From Bog-756 sp963776225 (GTDB lineage: Bacteria; Actinomycetota; Acidimicrobiia; Acidimicrobiales; RAAP-2): 64,000 nt of DNA. A program made the position numbers and the translations under genes. The notes beneath the pieces are model-generated. The model was not told the DNA's origin. It saw only the letters and a program-made list of their open reading frames with translations, and ran no database searches. Position 1 is the stretch's first letter; the number at the start of each line of letters is the position of its first letter. The stretch lies in contig CAVZLL010000001.1 of NCBI GenBank assembly GCA_963776225.1, positions 682,001 through 746,000 on the forward strand. Direction: 5' to 3'. Shown here one piece after another: positions 49,907-57,461 of the stretch.

Positions 49907-50801
49907 GCTCTCCTCCCGACGGGCCACCGCACTGGCCGAACCGTCGGCGCCGACCCTCGACCAGGCGCTCTCCGGACTGGATGCCCTGGACGAGATCGGG
50001 CAGCCTCGGCGCGGCCGGCTCGGGTACCGGATCTGGCAGGCCACCTGGCCCAAACTGATCGCCCTCGGCCTCATCGTCCTGGTGTGGCAGATCGCCACGT
50101 GGACCCACTGGAAGCCCTACATCCTGCAGTCGCCGGCCACGGTGGCTCGGCAGCTCTGGGACCTCCTCGGCACCTCGCTCTTCTGGCAGTCCTGTTGGGT
50201 CACCGCCCAGCAGGCGTTTCTCGGGTACCTGCTGGTGGTGGTCATCGGGGGGATCGTGGGCACGGCCGTTGCCCGGGTGCCGGTGCTCCGGGCCGCCATC
50301 GGGTCGCTCATCACCGGGATGCAGACCATGCCATCGGTGCTCTGGTATCCACCGGCGATCATGGTGTTCGGGGTCACCTCCAAGGCGATCATCCTCATGA
50401 TGATCCTGGGCGCCGCCCCCGCCGTGGCGAACGGCTTCATCAGCGGGATCGACCTGGTGCCGCCGAGCCTCCTCCGGGTCGGGCGCATCCTCGGTGCCCG
50501 CGGGCTGTCACTCGAGCGGCACGTCGTCCTGCCCGCCGCCTTCCCGAGCATCCTCGGCGGCATGAAGCAGGGATGGGCCTTCGGATGGCATGCCCTGATG
50601 GCCGGCGAGTTCCTGGTCCTGGTCGATCCCCTGAGCCTGGGGGGACGGGTGGTGAACGCGACGACCCAGGCCGAGTGGGCGGTGGTGGTCGCCCTGATGA
50701 TCGTGATCGTCTTCATCGGGATCGTCGTCGACAGCGGCTTCTCCCGAGTCGATCGCTCGGTGCGGCGCCGGTACGGGCTCCTCGAGCCAGGGTCTGCGTG
50801 A
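49896..50801 (+). CDS. ABC importer permease, Ssu/Tau type
   Basis: 301 residues with about six helices. GMQTMPSVLWYPPAIMVFG and the EAA-like loop RILGARGLSLERHVVLPAAFPSILGGM match BPD_transp_1 permeases of the SsuC/TauC group. The first ~50 residues are a cytoplasmic extension. It overlaps the ATPase gene by 11 bp. Confidence 0.9.
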   Translation: MAGELSSRRATALAEPSAPTLDQALSGLDALDEIGQPRRGRLGYRIWQATWPKLIALGLIVLVWQIATWTHWKPYILQSPATVARQLWDLLGTSLFWQSCWVTAQQAFLGYLLVVVIGGIVGTAVARVPVLRAAIGSLITGMQTMPSVLWYPPAIMVFGVTSKAIILMMILGAAPAVANGFISGIDLVPPSLLRVGRILGARGLSLERHVVLPAAFPSILGGMKQGWAFGWHALMAGEFLVLVDPLSLGGRVVNATTQAEWAVVVALMIVIVFIGIVVDSGFSRVDRSVRRRYGLLEPGSA

Positions 50802-50911
50802 CGAGTCCCTCTAGGCGGCTGTCATGACCGGCTGGGCAGACATCACGTCGTGTGACAATTCGACGTGAGGGCCGCACACTGCGTGGTGACCAGCCGGTAA
50901 GTTGACGGTCG

Positions 50912-51265
50912 ATGCCGCCATCCAAGGATGAAGTGGTTCGATTGATCGACGAGCTCGTCGACGCGAACGTGGCTGTCAGGGAACGTCTCCGGGACGCCGA
51001 GCGCGTACTCAAACGAGCGCGCAAGGTGTTCGACGAGGGGGCGGGCGTCGCAGAGACCTTCAAGTTGACCCCGTCCGCCGAACCCCGGCAGGCCGCGTTG
51101 ATGGAAGCGCTCAACAGTCTGACCTCGGCACGCCACCGGCTGCGGGTCGCGGTCATCGCTGCCGGGATCGACGAGGGGATGAGCATCGGTGAGCTCGGGC
51201 GGGCCTTCGGGGTCTCGCGTCAGCTGGCTGCCCGGTATGCCAAGGAGGCCAGGGGCGAGCGCTGA
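50912..51265 (+). CDS. Small HTH protein, member B of the three-member family
   Basis: 117 residues. The N-terminus is a long helix (EVVRLIDELVDANVAVRERL then RDAERVLKRARKVFDEGAG). The C-terminus has LNSLTSARHRLRVAVIAAGI, DEGMSIGELGRAFGVSRQLA and ARYAKEARG. Same HTH as the genes at 20836 and 55599. TAAGTT (50898-50903) lies 8 nt before the ATG, so the message is likely leaderless. It stands alone between the importer operon and an acyltransferase. Confidence 0.72.
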   Translation: MPPSKDEVVRLIDELVDANVAVRERLRDAERVLKRARKVFDEGAGVAETFKLTPSAEPRQAALMEALNSLTSARHRLRVAVIAAGIDEGMSIGELGRAFGVSRQLAARYAKEARGER

Positions 51266-51318
51266 CTCGGCCGGGCCCCTGGGCGCCGGCGCGACCGGCA
51301 CACATCGGTGCTCTCCCC

Positions 51319-51324
51319 TAGCAT
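51319..51324 (+). promoter_or_regulatory. -10 element (TAGCAT) of the acyltransferase
   Basis: TAGCAT is followed by CGCCGGGAT, as in the element at 312-326. It lies about 40 nt before the ATG. Confidence 0.4.
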
Positions 51325-51363
51325 CGCCGGGATAGCAAGCGACGGATTTGGCGGGGGCGGACG

Positions 51364-53412
51364 ATGACGGACGCCTCGACTGCCCACGGGAGGCGATCGG
51401 CAACCGGCAACGAGCGGATCGACGCACTCGACGGTCTCCGGGCGGTCGCCCTCCTCATCGTGATGGCCTACCACTTCGGCATGGGATGGCTGAAGGGGGG
51501 ATTCTTCAGCCTCGACATCTTCTACGTGCTGTCGGGCTATCTGATCACCGGGCTCCTGCTCGGAGAGTACGCGACGCGGGGCCGCATCGTGCTCACCCAG
51601 TTCTGGCTCCGGAGGGCCCGTCGCCTGCTGCCGGCACTTCTGGTGCTCCTGGTGGTGGTGTCCCTGGTCGTGCGCTTCGCCCAGCCCGCCGGTCTGTTCC
51701 CCGACTACCGGATGGGTGCGCTCTCCGCGCTGTTCTACTTCTCCAATTGGTGGCAGATCGCGGCCTCGAGCAACTACTTCCTGGTCACTGCGGTGAGCTC
51801 GCCCCTCACCCATACCTGGTCGCTGGCCGTGGAGGAGCAGTTCTATCTGGTCTGGCCGCTGGTCGTGGTTGCCGCGATGCACCTCGCAAGGAGCTTCGCA
51901 CGAGGGGTCCGGGTCCTTCTGGTGGTCTCCGCGCTCGGCGCGGCCGCCTCGATGGTCGAGATGGCGGTGCTCTACAGCCCGACCGCCAACCTGACCCGGC
52001 TCTACTTCGGCACGGACACCCACGCGCAGTCGATCCTGGTCGGCGCGGTGCTGGCCTGCACGATGACGCTGATCCAGGCCGGACGCGGTCTCGGGGGAAT
52101 GGCCCCGCACGCGAGATCCCGAACCGCCCGCGTCGTGCTCACCGCGGTCGGAGGCGCCGGCCTCGCCGGCACGCTGATCCTTTCCTCCACCCTCTACGGA
52201 ACCTCGTCGCTCGACTACCGCGGCGGCTTCATGCTCTCGGCGCTGTCGGCCGCCGCGCTGGTCATCGGTGCGGTGTGCGTCCCGGGCGGGGCGTTGGCCA
52301 GGTGCCTCTCCGTGCGCCCGCTGGTGTGGATGGGGATGGTCTCCTACGGGGCGTACCTGTGGCACTACCCGGTCTTCGTCGAGCTCGACGCGACCCGGAC
52401 CGACACCAACGGCCTCGGGCTCCTCTGCCTCCGGTTCGCGGCGACGTTCGCGTTGGCAACCGCGAGCTACTACCTGGTCGAGCGCCCGGTCTTGGAGGGC
52501 GTCTTCTGGCGTTCCCCGAGAGCACTCGGTCCGGCGGTGACCCTGGTGGTGGGCACGGCCGTGCTGGTGGTCGCCGCAACCGAGCTGCCGGCAAGTGCCG
52601 CAGTCAGCGTCCACAGCTTCCGGACCGCTTCTCCGCAGGCGGCACCTCCCGTGGTGGTCGTTCTCGGGGACAGCACCGCACTCACTCTCGGCTACGCGCT
52701 CGCTGCGACGGCACCTCCGGGGACGCGGGTGGTCACCGACGGTCTCTACGGGTGCGGGCTGGCCATCGGCTCCTGGGTCTCCAACGACCCACCGACTGCA
52801 CAGCTGGCCATGTTCCCCGCCTGCAACGAGGCAACCGCGGCGGATCGACAGTGGCCGCGGCTGGATGAGCTGAGCGTCTCCGGCACGGCGCGCGGCGACG
52901 TGGTCCTGTTCGTGGCTGGGGTGTGGGAGGTTCAGGACATGGTCCGTCAGGGTCGATGGGTCGACATCACCGATCCGTCGTTCCAGCGCTACGAGCTCTC
53001 GCAGATGCGCTCGGCGGTGCGGATCGCAACGGCCCACGGAGCACATCTCGACTTCACCACCATGCCGGCCATGGCCAACGGCGCGAGCTTCGGCCAGGCG
53101 CCGTTTCCGCAGGACCAGTCGCGCAGACGGGTCATCTACGACCACCTGATCCGGACGGTCGCGGCCGAGTTCCCGCGATCGGTGGGCGTCATCGACTATG
53201 GAGGTCTGCTCTCCCCGGGTGGCGTCTTCCACGAGGACCTGGATGGCGTGCAGGTCAGGACGCCGGACGGGATCCACACCCCGTCGTACGCCCCGGGGAA
53301 CCAGTTCGCCGGCAACTCGACCGAAGGGGTCGCCCATGCGTTCTACGACTGGCTCTCCCCCCGTCTGTGGCCGCTGATCCTGGAAACAGGCCGCGGCGCT
53401 GGTCAGAGATAG
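51364..53412 (+). CDS. Membrane acyltransferase (OafA type, AT3) with SGNH domain
   Basis: 682 residues. Residues about 15-390 are an AT3 acyltransferase with 10-11 helices. They contain IDALDGLRAVALLIVMAYH, LSGYLITGLLL, FWLRRARRLLPA and HTWSLAVEEQFYLVWP. Residues about 440-682 are a periplasmic SGNH hydrolase-like domain: VVVLGDSTALTLG (Ser nucleophile block) and PDGIHTP (Asp-His). Such proteins transfer acyl groups to surface polysaccharides or peptidoglycan. The start ATG at 51364 is followed by the family N-terminus. The end overlaps the convergent HAAS gene by 10 bp. Confidence 0.9.
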   Translation: MTDASTAHGRRSATGNERIDALDGLRAVALLIVMAYHFGMGWLKGGFFSLDIFYVLSGYLITGLLLGEYATRGRIVLTQFWLRRARRLLPALLVLLVVVSLVVRFAQPAGLFPDYRMGALSALFYFSNWWQIAASSNYFLVTAVSSPLTHTWSLAVEEQFYLVWPLVVVAAMHLARSFARGVRVLLVVSALGAAASMVEMAVLYSPTANLTRLYFGTDTHAQSILVGAVLACTMTLIQAGRGLGGMAPHARSRTARVVLTAVGGAGLAGTLILSSTLYGTSSLDYRGGFMLSALSAAALVIGAVCVPGGALARCLSVRPLVWMGMVSYGAYLWHYPVFVELDATRTDTNGLGLLCLRFAATFALATASYYLVERPVLEGVFWRSPRALGPAVTLVVGTAVLVVAATELPASAAVSVHSFRTASPQAAPPVVVVLGDSTALTLGYALAATAPPGTRVVTDGLYGCGLAIGSWVSNDPPTAQLAMFPACNEATAADRQWPRLDELSVSGTARGDVVLFVAGVWEVQDMVRQGRWVDITDPSFQRYELSQMRSAVRIATAHGAHLDFTTMPAMANGASFGQAPFPQDQSRRRVIYDHLIRTVAAEFPRSVGVIDYGGLLSPGGVFHEDLDGVQVRTPDGIHTPSYAPGNQFAGNSTEGVAHAFYDWLSPRLWPLILETGRGAGQR

Positions 53413-53987
53413 CTGGGCAGCCCCACCCGGTCGTCGAAGCGGGGCCCGCGTCGGCGGGTCGACCACGGCTTCCAGAGCCAGAGCGTGAGGCAGAGGCCGA
53501 TGACGCCTCCCAAGAGGAGGATCACCCCGAGCGTCGCGAAGCCGCCGTAATGCTGGAAGATCGGGCTGCCGGGCGTGTGGGGTCCGATCCAGACACTGGG
53601 AGGTCCGAAGTTTCTGGGGATCCGCACGCCGGAAGAACCCCGGACGACCGAGGCGACAGCCGTCCCCCGACCACTGGAGAGGAGGAGGAGCCCGGCGGCC
53701 CCGGCGACGAACGACACGAGGCCGCACCACACGGCCATGGCCCAACGGGTCGGGCTCCGTCCCTCCGCGACGGGGGCATCGGAGACGACGCCGCGGGCCG
53801 TGGCCCAGGAGGCGGCGAAGGACCGGGCGTCGAAGACGGCATTGCCGAGCACCTCCTCCGCGGAGACACCGTCGGCTTCGGCTTCGGCAAGGTCCGCTGC
53901 GAGGTCGGCCGCCATCTCGCTGGAGACCGCGTCCGGTACTCCGAGCCGGCTCCATTCCTTGCGGCACTCATCCACGAACCCGTTCAT
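53403..53987 (-). CDS. Membrane protein with HAAS-like domain, PadR partner
   Basis: 194 residues. The N-terminal ~75 are a helical cytoplasmic domain (FVDECRKEWSRLGVPDAVSS, then MAADLAADLAEAEADG). Two membrane helices follow (VWCGLVSFVAGAAGLLLL and TLGVILLLGGVIGLCLTLWL). This is the HAAS-type domain commonly coupled to PadR regulators. Its ATG shares one base with the PadR stop (TGATG). It probably senses an envelope state or binds PadR. Confidence 0.78.
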   Translation of the reverse strand: MNGFVDECRKEWSRLGVPDAVSSEMAADLAADLAEAEADGVSAEEVLGNAVFDARSFAASWATARGVVSDAPVAEGRSPTRWAMAVWCGLVSFVAGAAGLLLLSSGRGTAVASVVRGSSGVRIPRNFGPPSVWIGPHTPGSPIFQHYGGFATLGVILLLGGVIGLCLTLWLWKPWSTRRRGPRFDDRVGLPSYL

Positions 53988-54343
53988 CACACCCCCGCTT
54001 CGATGGGTCCGAGCACCGCGTCGACGGCGTCCCGGGTCGTCCGCCACTCGGCGATGCCGGACGCCAAGGCCCGCGCTCCCTGCCGCGAGAGGCTGTAGTA
54101 CTTGCGGGGGGGACCCCCGTTGCTCGCGGCCCGATGGGTGTCGACCAGGCCGTCTCTCTCCAGCCGGCCCAGCAACGGGTAGATCGATCCCTCGCCGACG
54201 ATCGAGAGTCCCCGACCCCCGAGGCGCTTGGTCATCTCGTAGCCGTAGGCAGGACCCTCCTTCATCACTGCGAGAAGGCAGAGGTCGAGCACGCCACGCA
54301 GCAGCTGGGTCCTGCGGCCCCCGGTTACTACCATGCGAGACAT
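53987..54343 (-). CDS. PadR-family transcriptional regulator
   Basis: 118 residues. LLRGVLDLCLLAVMKEGPAYGYEMTKRL, SIVGEGSIYPLLGRLERDGLV and RKYYSLSRQGARAL are the PadR winged helix with its tyrosine-rich wing. The start at 54343 (MSRMVV) is preferred; a second ATG at 54334 is possible. A TAGCTG -10 ends 8 nt earlier. It probably represses itself and the HAAS gene through the palindrome at 54359-54371. Confidence 0.85.
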   Translation of the reverse strand: MSRMVVTGGRRTQLLRGVLDLCLLAVMKEGPAYGYEMTKRLGGRGLSIVGEGSIYPLLGRLERDGLVDTHRAASNGGPPRKYYSLSRQGARALASGIAEWRTTRDAVDAVLGPIEAGV

Positions 54344-54358
54344 GGTACCCACAGCTAT

Positions 54359-54371
54359 CTTGCAGTGCAAG
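54359..54371. promoter_or_regulatory. 13-bp palindrome upstream of padR
   Basis: CTTGCAGTGCAAG is a perfect palindrome around a central base. It lies immediately upstream of the -10 of the PadR gene and between padR and the divergent aldo-keto reductase gene. It is likely the PadR operator. Confidence 0.5.
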
Positions 54372-54461
54372 TCTCGGGGACCGCGGTGGGGAGGTCCGGT
54401 CGATGGAGGTCGGCCGACCGATCCCCCCGGTCCGCACATCCGGGTGTGGTTAAGTGTCCAT

Positions 54462-55484
54462 ATGGACTACCGCCTGCTCGGATCGACCGGCGTCACGGTG
54501 AGCGAGCTGTGCCTCGGAGCGATGATGTTCGGGGCCTGGGGCAACCAGGACCATGACGACTCGATCCGGATCATCCACCGGGCGGTGGATGCCGGCATCA
54601 ATTTCGTCGACACCGCGGACGTGTACTCCGCCGGCGAGTCCGAGACGATCGTGGGTGAGGCGCTCAAGGGCCTGAAGCGGGAGAAGATCGTGCTCGCCAC
54701 CAAGGTGCACGGTCAGATGGGGCGCAATCCCAACGCGCAGGGTAACTCGAGACGGTGGATCATCGCCGAGTGTGAGAACAGCCTGCGGCGCCTCGACACC
54801 GACTACATCGATCTCTACCAGATCCACCGGCCCTCGCCGGAGTGCGACGTCGACGACACCCTCGGCGCCCTGAGTGATCTCGTACGGGAGGGCAAGATCC
54901 GTTACGCGGGGAGCTCCACCTTCCCGGCGCACGATGTGGTCGAGGCGCAGTGGGTCGCCGAACGGCGGGTGCGCGAGCGCTTCCGGACGGAGCAGCCGCA
55001 GTACTCGATCCTGGCACGGGGCATCGAAGCCGATCTGCTGCCGGTCTGCCAGCGGTTCGGGATGGGCGTGCTCTCCTGGAGTCCGCTCGCGGGAGGCTGG
55101 CTGACCGGTGCCTTCGGGGAGGGCAAGGAGAACGTCTCGCGTCGCTCGGCCATGCTGCCGGACCGCTACGACCTCAGCAACCCCACGAACCAGCAGAAGC
55201 TCGAGGTGGTCACCCGGCTCCAGAAGCTCGCCGACGAGGTCGGGCACTCGCTGGTCGAGCTCAGCCTCGCCTTCGTGCTCGCCCACCCGGCGGTGACCTG
55301 CCCGATCATCGGACCCCGGACCATGGAGCAACTCGAGTCCCAGCTCGCGGTGACCGGGATCTCGCTCGGCGACGAGGTCCTCGATCGGATCGACGAGATC
55401 GCGCTTCCCGGTCAGAACGTGGGAGGCGCCGATCCCGGGTGGACCCCGCCGTCGATCTCGGACAAGCGCCTCCGGCGCCGGTAG
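54462..55484 (+). CDS. Aldo/keto reductase
   Basis: 340 residues. DYRLLGSTGVTVSELCLGAMMFG, FVDTADVYSAGESETIVGEAL, ATKVHGQMG, DYIDLYQIHRP and IIGPRTMEQLESQ are standard (Asp, Tyr, Lys, His tetrad). It reduces aldehydes or ketones with NADPH; substrate unknown. TAAGTG ends 5 nt before the ATG at 54462, a leaderless arrangement. It is divergent from padR. Confidence 0.9.
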   Translation: MDYRLLGSTGVTVSELCLGAMMFGAWGNQDHDDSIRIIHRAVDAGINFVDTADVYSAGESETIVGEALKGLKREKIVLATKVHGQMGRNPNAQGNSRRWIIAECENSLRRLDTDYIDLYQIHRPSPECDVDDTLGALSDLVREGKIRYAGSSTFPAHDVVEAQWVAERRVRERFRTEQPQYSILARGIEADLLPVCQRFGMGVLSWSPLAGGWLTGAFGEGKENVSRRSAMLPDRYDLSNPTNQQKLEVVTRLQKLADEVGHSLVELSLAFVLAHPAVTCPIIGPRTMEQLESQLAVTGISLGDEVLDRIDEIALPGQNVGGADPGWTPPSISDKRLRRR

Positions 55485-55598
55485 CCGCCCCGGCTGCAGC
55501 CAGGGGTCGCTCGGGAGGGCGCTATCAGCGGACGCGCAACCTCGGGTGCGGGCATGAAAGACGCTGCCATCGCGGCAAGCTGCGCGAGGATCACACCC

Positions 55599-56015
55599 AT
55601 GTCGGGTCACGATTCGGAATCGGTGCAATCGGCCATCCGGGAGCTCATCCGGGCCTATCGGGACGTGAGAAGCATGGCGCGGAAGCACGAGGCGACGCTG
55701 GGCCGGGCGCTTCGCCGGCTCGAACGAGGTGCGGATGTCCCCTCCACCATCGAGGCCATGCCCCCGCAGGTGCCGAGGCGGGAGAGCGTCGATGCGCTCA
55801 ACGGCCTCGAGCAGGCGCGGCACCGGCTCCGTCTGGCGGCGATGGCGGACTGTCTCGCCTCCGGGATGTCGATCGGCGAATTCGCTCGGCAGTGGGGCTT
55901 TTCCCGCCAGCTGGCGGGTCGCTACGCGAGCGAACTCCGCGGCGGGCAGGCGGAGACGGGGCGTGCCGACGGCGATCTTCCCGGTCCGGGCTCCCGGAGG
56001 ATGGTCACCTGGTAG
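55599..56015 (+). CDS. Small HTH protein, member C of the three-member family
   Basis: 138 residues. SAIRELIRAYRDVRSMARKHEATLGRALRRL is the helical N-terminus. LNGLEQARHRLRLAAMADCLAS, GMSIGEFARQWGFSRQLAGR and YASELRG form the same HTH as the members at 20836 and 50912. The start at 55599 is chosen by alignment with the other members; an upstream ATG at 55554 would add 15 residues. Its last 11 bp overlap the convergent VOC gene. Confidence 0.7.
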   Translation: MSGHDSESVQSAIRELIRAYRDVRSMARKHEATLGRALRRLERGADVPSTIEAMPPQVPRRESVDALNGLEQARHRLRLAAMADCLASGMSIGEFARQWGFSRQLAGRYASELRGGQAETGRADGDLPGPGSRRMVTW

Positions 56016-56526
56016 CGGCGCCGGCCGGCGGTGCCGAGGGGTCGGTGCCGGTCTGGCGCCAGTAGGGCCGGCCGGGCGTTCGCTTCTGGATCAGGATGAA
56101 CACGGTGCCCCAGGGGTCGCAGAACCAGGAGGTTCGCAGCCAGGCCACCTCTGCGATACCCGAGGTCAGGAAGGTCACCCCCCGCGATTCGAGGTCCCGT
56201 CGCGTGATCTCGATGTCGTCGCACACCAACCCCACGTGGGTGAGACCGACGTCCGTGATCCGGGGCGCGTCCTCTGACGGCGCAGCGCTGGCAACTCCCG
56301 GGTACTCGATCAGCTCGAGAACATGGTCGTCGGCATCGAGGCCCATGATGGCGGCCGTCACGGCCACCGGGCTCGGGACCAGCTCACCCATGTCCCGTTC
56401 GATGGCGTCACCGGTCATCTCGTACGGGGGCGAGAGCACCCGGAGCCCGAGGACCTCCGAGTACCAGCGGGTTGCGTCCCGGACGTCCGGAACGCAGACG
56501 GCGGCGTGGGCGAAACCCGTCAGCAT
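56005..56526 (-). CDS. VOC (glyoxalase/bleomycin-resistance fold) family protein
   Basis: 173 residues. FAHAAVCVPDVRDATRWYSEVLGLRVLSP begins module 1 and DVGLTHVGLVCDDIEITRRDLESRGVTF begins module 2, with the metal-type His and a late Glu/Asp region (WFCDPWGTVFILIQ). Metal-dependent isomerase, dioxygenase or binding role possible; no specific family was recognised. ATG at 56526, 8 bp after the preceding membrane-protein gene. Confidence 0.82.
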   Translation of the reverse strand: MLTGFAHAAVCVPDVRDATRWYSEVLGLRVLSPPYEMTGDAIERDMGELVPSPVAVTAAIMGLDADDHVLELIEYPGVASAAPSEDAPRITDVGLTHVGLVCDDIEITRRDLESRGVTFLTSGIAEVAWLRTSWFCDPWGTVFILIQKRTPGRPYWRQTGTDPSAPPAGAATR

Positions 56527-56533
56527 CCAGCGG

Positions 56534-56896
56534 TCAGGACTCGGCGATGCGGACCGCGAGGTCGCCGCCCACGAACGAGAGTGCGGCCGCCGCGGCACCA
56601 AGCCCTTCCGCCACACCGATCGCGGGGATGCTGACCAGACTGGTGACGACGTCGAGGGAATCGCTGAGCAGTCCTGCGGTGACCCAGGACCTGGTTGCTT
56701 CCGGGTCAGCGTTGCGAGCGGCCCGGACCGTTCCGACCCCGATGGCGAGGTCCCGGATCCCGATCGTCCGGAGGAGCATCCGGGACGCTCCGGTTGATTC
56801 TTCCCGCGACGAGATCCTGAACAGCGCTCCGGGCGCGGCGATGATCGTCACTCCGACGCCGATGCGGAGCCAGCCCATCCATTCACCCGGGGTCAC
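56534..56896 (-). CDS. Small membrane protein (DUF4267-like)
   Basis: 120 residues. MGWLRIGVGVTIIAAPGALFRI, then RTIGIRDLAIGVGTVRAA, AGLLSDSLDVVTSLVSI and GLGAAAAALSFVGGDLAVR form four hydrophobic segments with charged connecting loops, as in DUF4267. TAGACT (56903-56908) ends 6 nt before the GTG at 56896, so the message is likely leaderless. It probably forms an operon with the VOC gene. Confidence 0.65.
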   Translation of the reverse strand: MTPGEWMGWLRIGVGVTIIAAPGALFRISSREESTGASRMLLRTIGIRDLAIGVGTVRAARNADPEATRSWVTAGLLSDSLDVVTSLVSIPAIGVAEGLGAAAAALSFVGGDLAVRIAES

Positions 56897-57024
56897 CGCG
56901 GCAGTCTACGGCCACTGGCCGGCCCGGCCCGGGTGCATCGCCACGCCGACGTGGATGCGACGGGAGGGTCCTGCGATCCCGGTGATCCTCAGCAGGGGCA
57001 GATCCGCTCGGATAGCGTCGTTCG

Positions 57025-57447
57025 ATGGCGCCGGTTCCGCGGTCACTCGATCTCAAGGGCATCTGGTTGTTCTCGAACTGCTCCGAATCGGAGCTGAAGA
57101 AGATCCGGCGCTCGCTCGCCGACGCCCGTGTGGCCGAGGGCGAGTGGCTGGTCGGGGAGGGCGAGATGGGGTCGTACCTCTTCGTGATCGTGAGCGGCAG
57201 AGCCGAGGTGAGGCGCAACGGGAAGACGGTCGCCGAACTGGGGACCGGGGACCACTTCGGCGAGCTGTCCCTGCTCGACCGGAGACCGCGCTCGGCGTCG
57301 GTCGTGTGCAAGACGGACGTGGAAATCCTGCTGCTGTCCCGCCGCGACTTCGACCGCCTGTTGGACACCGTCCCGGCCATCGCCAGGAAGGTGATGCGGT
57401 CGATGGCAGCTCGACTCCGTGCGTCCGACGACCGGGTCTATGCCTGA
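57025..57447 (+). CDS. Stand-alone cyclic nucleotide-binding domain protein
   Basis: 140 residues. A complete cNMP-binding beta-barrel: VAEGEWLVGEGEMGSYLFVIVSG, then GDHFGELSLLDRRPRSASVV, which is the phosphate-binding cassette (FGELSL ... RSASV). The C-terminal helix is present but there is no HTH, so it is not a CRP-type regulator. TAGCGT ends 6 nt before the ATG (leaderless). It lies 14 bp before the sulfatase gene and is probably co-transcribed. Confidence 0.88.
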   Translation: MAPVPRSLDLKGIWLFSNCSESELKKIRRSLADARVAEGEWLVGEGEMGSYLFVIVSGRAEVRRNGKTVAELGTGDHFGELSLLDRRPRSASVVCKTDVEILLLSRRDFDRLLDTVPAIARKVMRSMAARLRASDDRVYA

Positions 57448-57461
57448 GGAAAGGAGCACGG

